A stretch of DNA of 64,000 nt from Capnocytophaga bilenii (GTDB taxonomy: Bacteria > Bacteroidota > Bacteroidia > Flavobacteriales > Flavobacteriaceae). The stretch's first letter is position 1, and each line of letters begins with the position of its first letter. Positions 17,791 to 26,520 of this stretch are shown piece by piece. A program made the position numbers and the translations under genes. Location of the stretch: the NCBI RefSeq assembly GCF_017565765.1, contig NZ_JAGDYP010000004.1, positions 98,606 to 162,605 on the forward strand. The letters run 5' to 3'. A model generated the notes under the pieces. It searched no databases. It worked only from the letters and a program-made list of their open reading frames with translations, and had not been told where the DNA came from.

Positions 17791-17861
17791 ATTTTTTCTT
17801 CTTATAAATTTTAAAAAAATAAAAATCCTCTGAAGTTGGTTTTCCTGAGGATTTACGGGTG

Positions 17862-17869
17862 CAAAGATA
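17862..17869 (-). promoter_or_regulatory. -7 box of greA
   Basis: Minus-strand TATCTTTG followed by CA, with TTTG about 20 bases further upstream. The start codon is 71 bases downstream. Confidence 0.65.
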
Positions 17870-18009
17870 ATACATTTTTTTGAATGCAGCAAATTTATTT
17901 TTATAGTTGGTAGTTTTGCCTATTCCAATAGTAAGTGCTATTGGCAAATCACCGCTATAATATACCCAAAACTATTTGATTTTCAGAAAGATAAGCTTTT
18001 AAAAATGAT

Positions 18010-18066
18010 TATAGAAAAAGGCTGACAGCAGTACATACAATACATTTTAGGCAGCCTTTTTCTATA
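18010..18066 (-). terminator. terminator of the L,D-transpeptidase-family gene
   Basis: A perfect 15-bp inverted repeat TATAGAAAAAGGCTG / CAGCCTTTTTCTATA (18010-18024 and 18052-18066), with an AT-rich tail on the minus strand. It lies 45 bases beyond the stop at 18111. The long AT-rich stem gives it T-rich arms in both directions. Confidence 0.75.
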
Positions 18067-18110
18067 AAAAATAGTAAGTAGTAAAAAAATAAAGATTTAA
18101 ATATGAGATT

Positions 18111-18863
18111 TTAAAATACCGATTCGCTTTCAGCCTCTTCTATAAGTTTTAAAGCATTCAGGTATTTAGATGTTTTCAAATATTTAGGATCGTTGTAGTA
18201 AGCAAAAATCATTGTTTTTTCTTTAATAGTATTGATTACCTCAGTGTTGATATTCTCAGGCAATGCAGGGCAGCCCAAGCTCCTTCCCATACGTCCATTG
18301 CGTGCTATATAATCTTCATTGGCATAATCTGCAGCGTGAATAACTACCGAGCGTTTAGCCAAATTGCTGTTATAGCCCTTTTCATCACCATGAAGCATTA
18401 GGCTATAGCCATTACTGCCATTATAAGTACTTCCTGTGATATAAAAACCAATACTACTCTTGTTAGATTCTATTACATCCGAAAATGAATTAGGCACTCG
18501 CTCGCCACTCTTTTTGCCGTGAGCCACATAAGTGTAAAACACTATCTTCATTTTTTGTAAATCTATTGTGTAAAAACGTTTGCTATTGCAGTCTTTTGTA
18601 AAATCAATAATAGAGAAGAGTTCTTTTTCATTCAGCCTATGCTGTTTTTTAAGAGTTTGATACCCTATATAGGCATAGCGGAAGGCAGTAAAGCTAAGGT
18701 CGTACTGCGCAGCATTCAGTTCGTTATAAAGTCCTTTAATATTAAGTTCTGCCTTTTTCAGAGCTAATTGTCGCTCTTTGCTCAAATTGCTTTGTGCATT
18801 CACAAAATATAAAAAAGTACTTAATATAAACACAAGTATCAAGAATATATACCTCTTATTCAT
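18111..18863 (-). CDS. murein L,D-transpeptidase-family (YkuD_2-like) protein
   Basis: 250 aa with an N-terminal signal sequence or anchor (residues 5-23). The catalytic segment SVVIHAADYANEDY...RMGRSLGCPALP supplies H176 and the nucleophile C198 in a SxGCP context, matching the YkuD_2-type domain of secreted L,D-transpeptidases. These form 3-3 peptidoglycan cross-links or attach proteins; which applies is unknown. A -7 box (18929-18936) lies upstream and a long perfect hairpin downstream, so it is monocistronic. Confidence 0.85.
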   Translation of the reverse strand: MNKRYIFLILVFILSTFLYFVNAQSNLSKERQLALKKAELNIKGLYNELNAAQYDLSFTAFRYAYIGYQTLKKQHRLNEKELFSIIDFTKDCNSKRFYTIDLQKMKIVFYTYVAHGKKSGERVPNSFSDVIESNKSSIGFYITGSTYNGSNGYSLMLHGDEKGYNSNLAKRSVVIHAADYANEDYIARNGRMGRSLGCPALPENINTEVINTIKEKTMIFAYYNDPKYLKTSKYLNALKLIEEAESESVF

Positions 18864-18928
18864 AGTGCTGTTCGTGTTTTATAGAGAAACAATTATTAAA
18901 GTTTATTGCTGTGAGTAATATTCAGGCG

Positions 18929-18936
18929 CAAAGATA
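18929..18936 (-). promoter_or_regulatory. -7 box of the L,D-transpeptidase-family gene
   Basis: Minus-strand TATCTTTG (then CGCC), 66 bases before the start codon at 18863. Confidence 0.55.
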
Positions 18937-18993
18937 GTATAATTTCCCTATACAGTGTGAAAAAATTGTATTTTTAACATTAACTTTAACATT

Positions 18994-21108
18994 TTAAGGC
19001 AATTGGTCTATAATTTCGCTACTTCTATCCTTCCCTATACTGATAAACCACCCCACCAAGAACGACCGCTTATAAGGTAGTGTTATAGGCAATCTGTAAC
19101 TACCATCGTTTGAGTAACGGTAGCTAAAAATAGGCTCATAACCCGTAATGTTATTTACCGAGAAAACTATCGTATTAAACGTATGTTTCCCCTTGCGTAA
19201 TAAAGCAATATTAGCATTCAGATTGTAATATACAGGAGTCCTATCCGATAAAAATGAGCTGTTGTTAGGATTCTCATAAGCTCTTCCACTACTCACCGAG
19301 TACGACCCTCCTACAAACAGCCCAAGTTGTTCAAAAAAATACTTGGCTACTATGTGTGCCGTATGCGGCATTGCAAAAGAAGGCTGTGCCATTATAGGAT
19401 AGTGTAAAAATTGCCGTTGGGTATCCAAAAAGCTATATGATAGCCAATAGTCAAAGCCTTTTAGCGTTTTAGAGTCACGCCAAAATATATCTATACCTTT
19501 AGCATAACCCCTACCGCTTGCCGTAGGCAGATGCCCATTGGCATACGATAGCAGTCGCTGGTAATCTTTGTAATAAGCCTCTACTCTAAAGATGCGCCTA
19601 TCATAAGTATATTGATAATTAGCTATATAGTGTGCCGATTTAGCAAAAGCTAAGTCTCGGTAAATAGGCAAAAAGCTCTCAGTAGGTTTTTGGCTGTATA
19701 GCCCTGCCGAAACACTCAGCTGGTGCAGTTTTCCCGTACGATAATTTAGTGCCATACGCGGCAACACATCCGCTTGGTGTAGCTGGTTGCTATACTCTGT
19801 GCGTATCCCTGCTTGCAGGTATAGCTTGCGTTGCAAAGGCAGTGATGCATTTGCCCATAAAGCCGTTGTGTAATCATTGCCATAATTGCCGTTATAGGCA
19901 AACAGCTCTGTTCCCACTTCAGTATGCCAATTGTCAATAGGTGTTCCTGCAGCTACCGCTCTAAATTGATGTTGGGTAGCATATTTGTGTTCATAATTAT
20001 TCCAGTCAGTAATTTTATCACGGTTATAGTTAAACCCATAGCCCGTATAAAGTTCCCAATGTGTGTTCAGCTCTTGTGTATAAGTGAGTATAGATACTGC
20101 ATTTACGTTTTTAGATTCGTAAGGATGTTTTTCCCCTCGCAATTCCACTTGTGGCTGATTGATAGCCTGATCCATAGTATTGCAATAACCATACCACTTC
20201 AGCATCCCTTTTGAGGTGTTTTGCCTAAAAGTACCTGTAAGTATAAGACTTTCAGCAGGTTTTAGCCATTCTACGTGTTGTTTTACTAACTTGTGATAGG
20301 GTTTGAAGTTGAAATATCCCACATCAAAACCTCCTGAGCGAGTTTCTTTCTTACTCAAAAAATCGTATCCTCCTTGTATGCCATAGGGTAATATTGCAAT
20401 TACGGTAGAAGGTTTATTAGGGTGGTCGTTAGTTTCTAATGAAAGCACCGAAGAAAGTGCATTGCCGTACTGCGGAGAATACCCCCCCGTATTGAAGATA
20501 ATACCTTTGAAAATATGAGGAGAAAACCTATTGCGTTGCGCTACATCAGGTACACCCGAATAGAACGGATTAAGCACCTCCAGCCCATCAATAAGCACTT
20601 TAGTTTCTTCGCCGCTACCCCCCCGCACAAATAGCAGTCCGCTTTCGCCCACTTGCTGTGCCCCTGGCAGCACACTCAGCGTACTCACTATATCCCCATC
20701 GGCTCCTGGTGTGGTATCTATATCCATTGTGTTGAGGATTATAGCCCGTTTTTTATCCGTTATGCCCAAGCTGCTTTCCCGCCCCGTGAGGATTACCTCG
20801 TCCAGTGCAGCCTCTTTTTCAGTCATTGTAATGTGCAGGGCAGGCATATCGTCTTGCAAGGTAATAAGTTTGCTCGCATCATTCATCGCCAAATGCTTAC
20901 ACACTAATGTTGCACTGCCTTTTTGGTGGCTAACAAACTGAAAATTACCATTTTCGTCCGTACTTGCCCCCTCAATAGTACCTTGCAAGAAAACATTCAC
21001 CCCCATTATAGGCTTGTTGTGGTCATCTACTACCTTGCCACGTAAGGTAGTTTGCCCATAGGCAAAAGCAGCGTATAAGTATACTAATATGGCAATAAAG
21101 TGTTTCAT
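18994..21108 (-). CDS. TonB-dependent outer-membrane receptor, small, substrate unknown
   Basis: 704 aa. Signal peptide MKHFIAILVYLYAAFAYGQ, a CarboxypepD_reg-like domain at about residues 20-100 (LRGKVVDDHNKPIMGVNVFLQG), a plug domain (VSTLSVLPGAQQVGESGLLFVRGGSGEETKVLIDG) and a short barrel. It is compact for the class and ends GKDRSSEIIDQLP rather than in an aromatic residue, which is unusual for a barrel terminus. Its start overlaps the stop of the LptF/G gene by four bases (21105-21108), so translation is coupled. No substrate-specific neighbour such as SusD is present. Confidence 0.85.
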   Translation of the reverse strand: MKHFIAILVYLYAAFAYGQTTLRGKVVDDHNKPIMGVNVFLQGTIEGASTDENGNFQFVSHQKGSATLVCKHLAMNDASKLITLQDDMPALHITMTEKEAALDEVILTGRESSLGITDKKRAIILNTMDIDTTPGADGDIVSTLSVLPGAQQVGESGLLFVRGGSGEETKVLIDGLEVLNPFYSGVPDVAQRNRFSPHIFKGIIFNTGGYSPQYGNALSSVLSLETNDHPNKPSTVIAILPYGIQGGYDFLSKKETRSGGFDVGYFNFKPYHKLVKQHVEWLKPAESLILTGTFRQNTSKGMLKWYGYCNTMDQAINQPQVELRGEKHPYESKNVNAVSILTYTQELNTHWELYTGYGFNYNRDKITDWNNYEHKYATQHQFRAVAAGTPIDNWHTEVGTELFAYNGNYGNDYTTALWANASLPLQRKLYLQAGIRTEYSNQLHQADVLPRMALNYRTGKLHQLSVSAGLYSQKPTESFLPIYRDLAFAKSAHYIANYQYTYDRRIFRVEAYYKDYQRLLSYANGHLPTASGRGYAKGIDIFWRDSKTLKGFDYWLSYSFLDTQRQFLHYPIMAQPSFAMPHTAHIVAKYFFEQLGLFVGGSYSVSSGRAYENPNNSSFLSDRTPVYYNLNANIALLRKGKHTFNTIVFSVNNITGYEPIFSYRYSNDGSYRLPITLPYKRSFLVGWFISIGKDRSSEIIDQLP

Positions 21109-22634
21109 TTTAACAATCGGTTGTGTTTAGTAAATCGTTTCATACGTTTAAGTCGGTTTATTTTATGCAATTTGTGTTTCCTGCGTTGTTTTAAATTCTT
21201 GATTTTGTCCTCTATCCATCGCATTATTTTGTGCGATAGCGGAAAGTGAAATACCTCTTTATCAGTAGCCACACGAGCCGTGAGATACACCCCAAAAGGC
21301 AAGAGAATCAGTGCAGGAATCCAAGGGGCTAAGGCAGGGTTAATTGTATTGTTCTCAGCTACGTTTTTTACAAACAATCCTATAAAGTAATAAGCCAAGA
21401 ACAACACCATTGCTACTACTAAAGGCAAGCCAATCCCCCCCTTTCTGATAAAAGCCCCCAGAGGAGCTGCCACAAAAAAGAGTACAAAACAAGCCACCGT
21501 GAGCGCAAATTTATCACTGAAATTTAATATGTGTAAATTCATCAGTTTGTAGTGATATTCCACCTCACTTTGTCTGTATTCTACATTGTCTACTTGTGAT
21601 TGATTAGTATTTGCTGCCATTTCCAAGAGCGTAATCTTGTTATTATCAGGAAATTTAGCAAATACCTCCTGCAAACTTACTCCTTTTGTTGTTTTTTTAG
21701 GCAAATTATCCGCTTTTTGTTCAGGTAATTGAGCGTGAAAGCCTGTCCTTTTAAACATATTCACACCATAATCAGTAATACTCTGTTTAAAATCCGTGCG
21801 AAGTGAGTCAATAGCGTAATTTAGCTGCTTCACATTCATCATTCGGTACGTAGTAGCATCTGTTTTTTCGTTGAAATCAACGTTATTAAGGTGTGAAAGG
21901 TCTAAATTAATCACATATTGCTGAAAATGTACCTTAGCAAAAGGCAATCGCTCTTGTGATTCGTAAGTATTTGTTTTTACATCCTCGTAATAAGACCCAT
22001 CTTTAAGAATCAGTTGTAAGAAATTATTCCGTTTGGTACTCCTCAGCTCCCCCTCTTTTGCCTTAATAACAATGCGATTCACACGGTCGGGAGTTTTTTT
22101 GTGAATCAGTACATTTTCCAAAAATTGGTCGTTATCACCGTGCTTTTTGTCTACTTTTATACTGATATCCTCACCTATGTTAGAAAATACCCCCTCACTG
22201 ATAGCCATTGCAGGCTTCACTTTAGCAATATTGCCTCTAAGGGTATACACCTCGCGATAAGCTACAGGTATTACATTGTTTGCCAAAAAGAAAGTACCCA
22301 ATGACAACAATGCCATTAGCACCACTAATGGTCGCATCACACGCAATAATGAGATACCCGATGCTTTCATTGCGGCAAATTCGTAACTCTCTGCAAACGA
22401 GCCAAACGTCATTACCGAAGCGATTACCACCGCAAGTGGCATAATGATAGGAATAAGCTGCGGAATAAAATAGATTAAAAATTTACCAATAATCCACAGT
22501 TCAAGACCACGACCAGCCAATTCATCTATATAAGTGAATATAGTATGAAATACAAAAATGAGCACTAATATAGAAAGTGCTCCTAAAAAGTTGGTAAGAA
22601 ACTGTGTGAGTACGTATCGGTCTAAAATTTTCAT
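21105..22634 (-). CDS. LptF/LptG-family (YjgP/YjgQ) permease
   Basis: 509 aa inner-membrane permease. N-terminal helices (ILDRYVLTQFLTNFLGALSILVLIFVFHTI, residues 3-32, and FLIYFIPQLIPIIMPLAVVIASVMTFG) precede a large periplasmic jelly-roll domain (about 125-350). Three C-terminal helices follow (FALTVACFVLFFVAAPLGAF onward) and a very basic tail. This is the membrane part of the LPS export ABC transporter; longer than E. coli LptF/G, as usual in Bacteroidota, where one gene may serve both roles. Its ATPase LptB is not here. It is preceded by the LolA-like gene and followed by the coupled receptor gene. Confidence 0.88.
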   Translation of the reverse strand: MKILDRYVLTQFLTNFLGALSILVLIFVFHTIFTYIDELAGRGLELWIIGKFLIYFIPQLIPIIMPLAVVIASVMTFGSFAESYEFAAMKASGISLLRVMRPLVVLMALLSLGTFFLANNVIPVAYREVYTLRGNIAKVKPAMAISEGVFSNIGEDISIKVDKKHGDNDQFLENVLIHKKTPDRVNRIVIKAKEGELRSTKRNNFLQLILKDGSYYEDVKTNTYESQERLPFAKVHFQQYVINLDLSHLNNVDFNEKTDATTYRMMNVKQLNYAIDSLRTDFKQSITDYGVNMFKRTGFHAQLPEQKADNLPKKTTKGVSLQEVFAKFPDNNKITLLEMAANTNQSQVDNVEYRQSEVEYHYKLMNLHILNFSDKFALTVACFVLFFVAAPLGAFIRKGGIGLPLVVAMVLFLAYYFIGLFVKNVAENNTINPALAPWIPALILLPFGVYLTARVATDKEVFHFPLSHKIMRWIEDKIKNLKQRRKHKLHKINRLKRMKRFTKHNRLLK

Positions 22635-22653
22635 CTAAAAAATACAATTGTCA

Positions 22654-23295
22654 TTATAGTTCCAATATAGTATAGCCGTCTTTTTTGTATTTTTCACGGT
22701 CAAATTTAAAAATATTGTCCGATAATGGCTGATTTGTCTTAAAAGTATTGATAGTAATTGTAGTTTTAGTACCGTTTTTGCCTATTTCTATCAGGTTATA
22801 GATATGTTTTGTCTGAATATCAATCCCTAAAAGAATTTGTTTCACTTCCGAAGATTGTTTTTGAGGCTTAAGTTCCACATATTGAATTTTTCGCCCACGT
22901 ATATTTTGCTGAATATCCCATTTGTATTTGTAGCCTTTTTTGTAAAAAGTAAGCATACGTGAAGGGGTAATAGCAGTCTCTTCGTTAGCGTTTTTTTCTA
23001 TCGTAACCTCTTCGTTTTCAGGTACTATAGTATAAGTCTTGCTACCGTCATACATTTTCGTAGCTCCCAAATAGTTCAGCAAATACTTATCTTTAGCAAT
23101 AGTTACATTGCCTTTAGTCTCTTGGTTAATATTCTCAGCCATATTATCCAAGTTGTATTTAAAGTCTATATAAATATTGTTGTAAGCCGACATTTTGCTA
23201 TTCACCTCATCTAATAAGTTTTTAGCTTTATCAGCTTGTTGGGCATTAGCTATAGTCGCAATAATAAGCGTAGCTATTAAAAGTATTTTTTTCAT
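22654..23295 (-). CDS. LolA-like outer-membrane lipoprotein carrier
   Basis: 213 aa. Signal peptide MKKILLIATLIIATIANAQ, then a LolA-like fold: LLDEVNSKMSAYNNIYIDFKYNL, GNVTIAKDKYLLNYLGATKMYDGSKTYTIVPENEEVTI, and LLGIDIQTKHIYNLIEIGKNGTKTTITI. LolA shuttles lipoproteins across the periplasm. It starts 20 bases upstream of the LptF/G gene, forming a lipoprotein/LPS transport cluster with it. LolA-like and LolB-like Bacteroidota proteins are hard to separate by eye, so no symbol is given. Confidence 0.83.
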   Translation of the reverse strand: MKKILLIATLIIATIANAQQADKAKNLLDEVNSKMSAYNNIYIDFKYNLDNMAENINQETKGNVTIAKDKYLLNYLGATKMYDGSKTYTIVPENEEVTIEKNANEETAITPSRMLTFYKKGYKYKWDIQQNIRGRKIQYVELKPQKQSSEVKQILLGIDIQTKHIYNLIEIGKNGTKTTITINTFKTNQPLSDNIFKFDREKYKKDGYTILEL

Positions 23296-23389
23296 CGTTA
23301 GTGTTTTTACTGTTTAGATAATGTAAGTAGCAATTATCATTCCAAACGCAGTGATTTGAGATATAAATTTAACAAGTTTAATTATTTAT

Positions 23390-23494
23390 CTAAGTATCTA
23401 AGTGATTAGCGATAAACTCGTTTTCGTAGAGCTCATCAGGGTCTACTTTATTAAAAAAAATATCTATTTGCTCTTTTACATCTGAGAGTTTCAT
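23390..23494 (-). CDS. 34-aa micro-ORF, unknown
   Basis: Reads MKLSDVKEQIDIFFNKVDPD... and ends in AAC-like polar residues (NHLDT). It is acidic, with no signal or membrane segment. Its ATG overlaps the TGA of the upstream micro-ORF, and a strong AGGAGGT motif sits 6-7 bases before the ATG. That is rare in a genome that otherwise lacks Shine-Dalgarno sites and argues for real translation. Possible partner or antitoxin of the upstream ORF, by position only. Confidence 0.45.
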   Translation of the reverse strand: MKLSDVKEQIDIFFNKVDPDELYENEFIANHLDT

Positions 23495-23589
23495 AATGCA
23501 CCTCCTTTTGAGATTTTATAATTTGATTTTAATATCTCAATACAACTATCTATATCAGTTCCGTGATATCCTTTTATAATTTTTTTCAT
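23491..23589 (-). pseudogene. 32-aa remnant resembling the start of an HGT-motif (ADP-ribosyltransferase-like) protein
   Basis: Reads MKKIIKGYHGTDIDSCIEIL then KSNYKISKGGAL and stops. The GYHGTD...IL...Y.IS pattern resembles the N-terminus of DUF3990/ART-like proteins, which normally continue to a GxGIYFF-type motif for over 100 residues. Here the frame ends after 32 codons, so this is either a truncated remnant or a tiny gene of its own. An ATG six bases earlier (23595) is also in frame. A -7 box at 23613-23620 should drive it together with the overlapping micro-ORF. Confidence 0.4.
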
Positions 23590-23612
23590 AATCATAATAC
23601 GGTTTCACTTGG

Positions 23613-23620
23613 CAAAGATA
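23613..23620 (-). promoter_or_regulatory. -7 box of the micro-ORF pair
   Basis: Minus-strand TATCTTTG followed by CC, 18-24 bases before the candidate start codons at 23595 and 23589. Confidence 0.55.
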
Positions 23621-23653
23621 CATCATTTTTTGTAAATCACAAAGTTTTACTAC

Positions 23654-23703
23654 AAAGGCTGTCCAAAAAAGTCTAAACAAAAACTTTCCTGAACAGCCTT
23701 TTA
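23654..23703 (-). terminator. GGCTGTCC-type palindrome, terminator of hemA
   Basis: Imperfect inverted repeat AAAGGCTGTCCAAAAAAGT / ACTTTCCTGAACAGCCTTT just beyond the hemA stop. It is a short member of the same palindrome family as 42821-42898 and the ends of 15910-16142. The arms are T-rich on the minus strand. Confidence 0.65.
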
Positions 23704-23721
23704 TATAACAATTCCAGCTTT

Positions 23722-24969
23722 TTAGCTCGCTACTTCCAGCTGAAAAACCTCTTGTAACCAACTGATACTCTCGTCTAGCGAATTGGTATCTTTTAGGTGA
23801 TTTACAAACTGTGTCGTTATCTTTTGTATAATGCGGTTGGCTATTTGTTCCGCTTGCTCTTCGTTGAAGTTAGCCAACTTTTTTCGTTGAAAATCTAATT
23901 CATTATCTTTTAAGTGTTCCAACTTCGTTTTAAGTGCTTTGATAGTAGGAGCAAACTTCCTATTGTCCAACCATTGTAAAAACTCCTCTTTTACTTCTTT
24001 AATAATTTGCAATGCCTCTGGGATAGCCTCTTTGCGGCGTTCTAAGGCTTCGTCTTTTCGTTTTGAAAGCTCGTCCATATGAATAACCGTAACGTTAGGC
24101 AGTGCTTTTACTGCTTCAGATACGTTTTTAGGGATAGATAAATCAAGAATAAGCAAAGGATTACTGCCTATGTGTTCTGGGTGTATAGTAGGAGTTGCTG
24201 CCCCTGTAGCTACAATAAGCACATCAGTATGAGCAAGCTCGGCAGTGAGCATTTCAAAATCTTTTACAATTACGTTGAATTTTCCTGCTACCTCTTCCGC
24301 CTTTTGCTTAGTACGGTTGATGAGGGTTATATGGTCGTTTTGGGTGTGCTTAATCAGGTTTTCGCAGGTATTGCGCCCTATTTCGCCTATTCCAAAAAGT
24401 AGAATATTTTTGTTAGAAACATCGGGGATGTGTTGCATAATATACTGCACTGCCGTAAAAGACACTGAGGCAGCTCCTGATGATAGCACCGTTTCGTTTT
24501 TAATGCGTTTGCTCGCATTGATAACGCTGTTCATCAGTCGCTCAAGGAAAGCATTAGCCAACCCCTTTTCACGAGAAAGAGCAAAGGCTTGTTTCATCTG
24601 CCCTATAATTTCAAAATCACCCAATATCTGGCTGTTGAGCCCTGTGCCTACCTCAAAAAGATGTTGTAATGCCTCTTTGCTTTTATACACATAACCCACT
24701 TTTTGGAACTCGTCAATAGTACCGTTAGAATAACTACACAACAATTGTATCAGCTGAAAAGGATTCTCAGCATAGCCATACAGCTCAGTGCGGTTGCAAG
24801 TAGAGATAAGCAATAACTCTTCAAACTGCAGCTCTTTAGCCCTTTGTAGCAATAATTCTTTATTTTCGGCGGATATACTGAAGATACCGCGTATGGTAGC
24901 ATCAGCCTTCAGGTAGCTGAGCCCTATGCAATAAAAATTCTTGTTTTTGGTATTTGTATGGGGAGTCAT
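23722..24969 (-). CDS. hemA: glutamyl-tRNA reductase
   Basis: 415 aa from ATG 24969 (MTPHTNTKNKNFYCIGLSYL). It reduces glutamyl-tRNA(Glu) to glutamate-1-semialdehyde, the first committed step of C5-pathway haem synthesis. The nucleophile is C58 in LISTCNRTELYG; the NADPH domain has LLFGIGEIGRNTCENL; the C-terminal dimerisation helices are present (FQRKKLANFNEEQAEQIANRIIQKI). A longer frame reaches 25020 but would run through the -7 box TAACTTTG at 25003-25010. No other hem gene adjoins it. Confidence 0.95.
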   Translation of the reverse strand: MTPHTNTKNKNFYCIGLSYLKADATIRGIFSISAENKELLLQRAKELQFEELLLISTCNRTELYGYAENPFQLIQLLCSYSNGTIDEFQKVGYVYKSKEALQHLFEVGTGLNSQILGDFEIIGQMKQAFALSREKGLANAFLERLMNSVINASKRIKNETVLSSGAASVSFTAVQYIMQHIPDVSNKNILLFGIGEIGRNTCENLIKHTQNDHITLINRTKQKAEEVAGKFNVIVKDFEMLTAELAHTDVLIVATGAATPTIHPEHIGSNPLLILDLSIPKNVSEAVKALPNVTVIHMDELSKRKDEALERRKEAIPEALQIIKEVKEEFLQWLDNRKFAPTIKALKTKLEHLKDNELDFQRKKLANFNEEQAEQIANRIIQKITTQFVNHLKDTNSLDESISWLQEVFQLEVAS

Positions 24970-25002
24970 AACGTTTTTTTGATTGTTATTCAATTCAAGC
25001 TG

Positions 25003-25010
25003 CAAAGTTA
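25003..25010 (-). promoter_or_regulatory. -7 box of hemA
   Basis: Minus-strand TAACTTTG followed by CAGC, 34 bases upstream of the hemA ATG. It decides the hemA start codon. Confidence 0.6.
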
Positions 25011-25127
25011 AAAAGTTCATTGTAAATAACAGATATTCACAACAAACTTTTAGAGAAAAAATAAAAATATATACCTAATCTAAATAGAATAATCCTTCAC
25101 AAAGCTTTTGTCCCACTACCTTTGCTA

Positions 25128-26042
25128 TCAGTCCCTTATCAAAGGAAGGGTAGAGCAGCGCAGCAAGCCTTCTTGTTTCGCAATTTCTGCATAAGGCACT
25201 TTTTCCACTGTAAAACCTTGTGCTTGTAACCACTCATTTAGGCGCGTAAAGTGCGCCTCAGATACTACTACTTCAGGCGAGATAGAAAATACATTACTGC
25301 ACATTTGGTACATTTCATCACGTGTGATATGAAACAAGTTTTCAGTCCCAAAAAGAGTTGCCAAATACTCGTAATCAGCAGGATTGCGAAACCCTTCTTT
25401 ATAAATAATACCCTTATTGGTGCCCACAGGCTGAAAGCAACAATCTAAGTGCAAGGCATTATCACGAGCCTCACTATCCGATTTTACAAGGTCAAATTCC
25501 TTTACTATCTTGTTAGGAAACAGTTGTTTAATAAAAGCTACCCCCGCCATATTAGTACGGGCAGTAATTTGTTGCGAGTAATCCTCGCCTTTGTACGTAC
25601 CTATAAAAATATAGTTGTTATAAGGCATTACATCACCTCCCTCAATATGCACTTCCTTAGGCGGAGTGATTACTTTTTCAGGCGAAATTTGATTGATAAT
25701 GTACTCTATCGCTTGCAGTTCTTCCCGTCGGTTAGGCAATATATTTGCCCTGATGAATGTATCTTCAATCACAAAGCCAATATCGCGACTAAATATTTGG
25801 TTACAATCATTGATAATTTCTGGGCGATATACCGTTACGTTATGTTTTTTGAGTACCGCATCAAAAGCCTCCATTTCGCTTACCATATCAGCTTCTATAG
25901 GGTAAGTACCCGCTTTGATATGCTCTGCCGACTTAGGGTCGTAGGCGTCCTCCAACTTGGGAGTTGCGCCATTGCTTTGAGCAGTACCTAAAATGACTGC
26001 TCGTAACTTGTTGGTTTCATTGGTGATATGTAATTTTATCAT
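25128..26042 (-). CDS. arginine deiminase-fold (guanidino-modifying) enzyme
   Basis: 304 aa. Guanidino-modifying superfamily features: an acidic substrate pocket (IFSRDIGFVIEDTFIRAN near residue 85), VHIEGGDVMPYNNYIFIGTYKG, the catalytic His region DNALHLDCCFQPVG, and the C-terminal nucleophile C296 in LLRCSTLPLIRD. The family includes arginine and citrulline-related hydrolases, dimethylargininases and amidinotransferases. Length and the RCSTLPLIRD end fit Bacteroidota 'amidinotransferase/CtlX-like' proteins, but the substrate cannot be assigned. A -7 box TAAATTTG lies near 26078-26085, and a repeat-rich gap lies upstream of that. Confidence 0.85.
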   Translation of the reverse strand: MIKLHITNETNKLRAVILGTAQSNGATPKLEDAYDPKSAEHIKAGTYPIEADMVSEMEAFDAVLKKHNVTVYRPEIINDCNQIFSRDIGFVIEDTFIRANILPNRREELQAIEYIINQISPEKVITPPKEVHIEGGDVMPYNNYIFIGTYKGEDYSQQITARTNMAGVAFIKQLFPNKIVKEFDLVKSDSEARDNALHLDCCFQPVGTNKGIIYKEGFRNPADYEYLATLFGTENLFHITRDEMYQMCSNVFSISPEVVVSEAHFTRLNEWLQAQGFTVEKVPYAEIAKQEGLLRCSTLPLIRD

Positions 26043-26099
26043 AAAATGTTTAGTTATTATCTGTTAGTTATTTCAAGGCAAATTTATGAAAAAAAATGA

Positions 26100-26320
26100 A
26101 ATAAACAAATGCGCCACACACTTTGTCAAACTTTCAGAGTTTGACAAAGTTTTTTTGCCTCACTCCCAATGCCACACACTTTGGCAAACTTTCAAAGTTT
26201 GCCAAAGTTAATTGCTCTGATAATCAATCATTTTTATTCATATTGTAGAGGCGATTGGCAAATCGCCCTCACAAAACAAAACTTTTCGGACAACCTCTTT
26301 TTTTGCTTCACTCCCAATAG
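26100..26320. repeat. MITE-like dispersed element, long copy 2 (partly duplicated)
   Basis: Contains two related palindromes (CACTTTGTCAAACTTTC...GTTTGACAAAGT near 26106-26144, and CACTTTGGCAAACTTTC...GTTTGCCAAAGT near 26175-26209). Then come GATAATCAATCA, the GGCGAT/ATCGCC hairpin (around 26250-26268) and CACAAAACAAAACTTTTCGGACAACC. From 26173 it is nearly identical to 16020-16140. The word TTTTTTGCYTCACTCCCAAT occurs twice (about 26151 and 26297), showing internal duplication. No coding capacity. Confidence 0.8.
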
Positions 26321-26354
26321 TCCCATCAATTCAAAATTCAGAATTACTCCTCCC

Positions 26355-26520
26355 TCTCGTCGCCGAAGCTTCACCGAAGGAAAGTCGGCGAGCTGGCGCA
26401 GCCGAGTATGTGACGAAGGATAAGCGAAGGATGAGCGAAGGTTGAGCGAAGGTTGAGCGAAGGATAAAAGCTTGTACGGCTCGCACCGAGCTGGCGCAAC
26501 CGAGTATGTAACAAATATAT
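26355..26520. repeat. GAGCGAAGGAT / GAGCTGGCGCAGCCGAGTAT repeat cluster
   Basis: One copy of the unit GAAGGAAAGTCGGCGAGCTGGCGCAGCC..., five 11-mers of the GAGCGAAGGWT type, and a second, diverged GAGCTGGCGCAACCGAGTATGTAAC at the end. The last copy ends about 22 bases before the -7 box of ricT (26542-26549), so it abuts or includes the -33 region. The same words occur at 4110-4172, 15975-16005 and 40231-40336. No convincing gene is seen in the whole gap 26043-26618. Confidence 0.8.
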
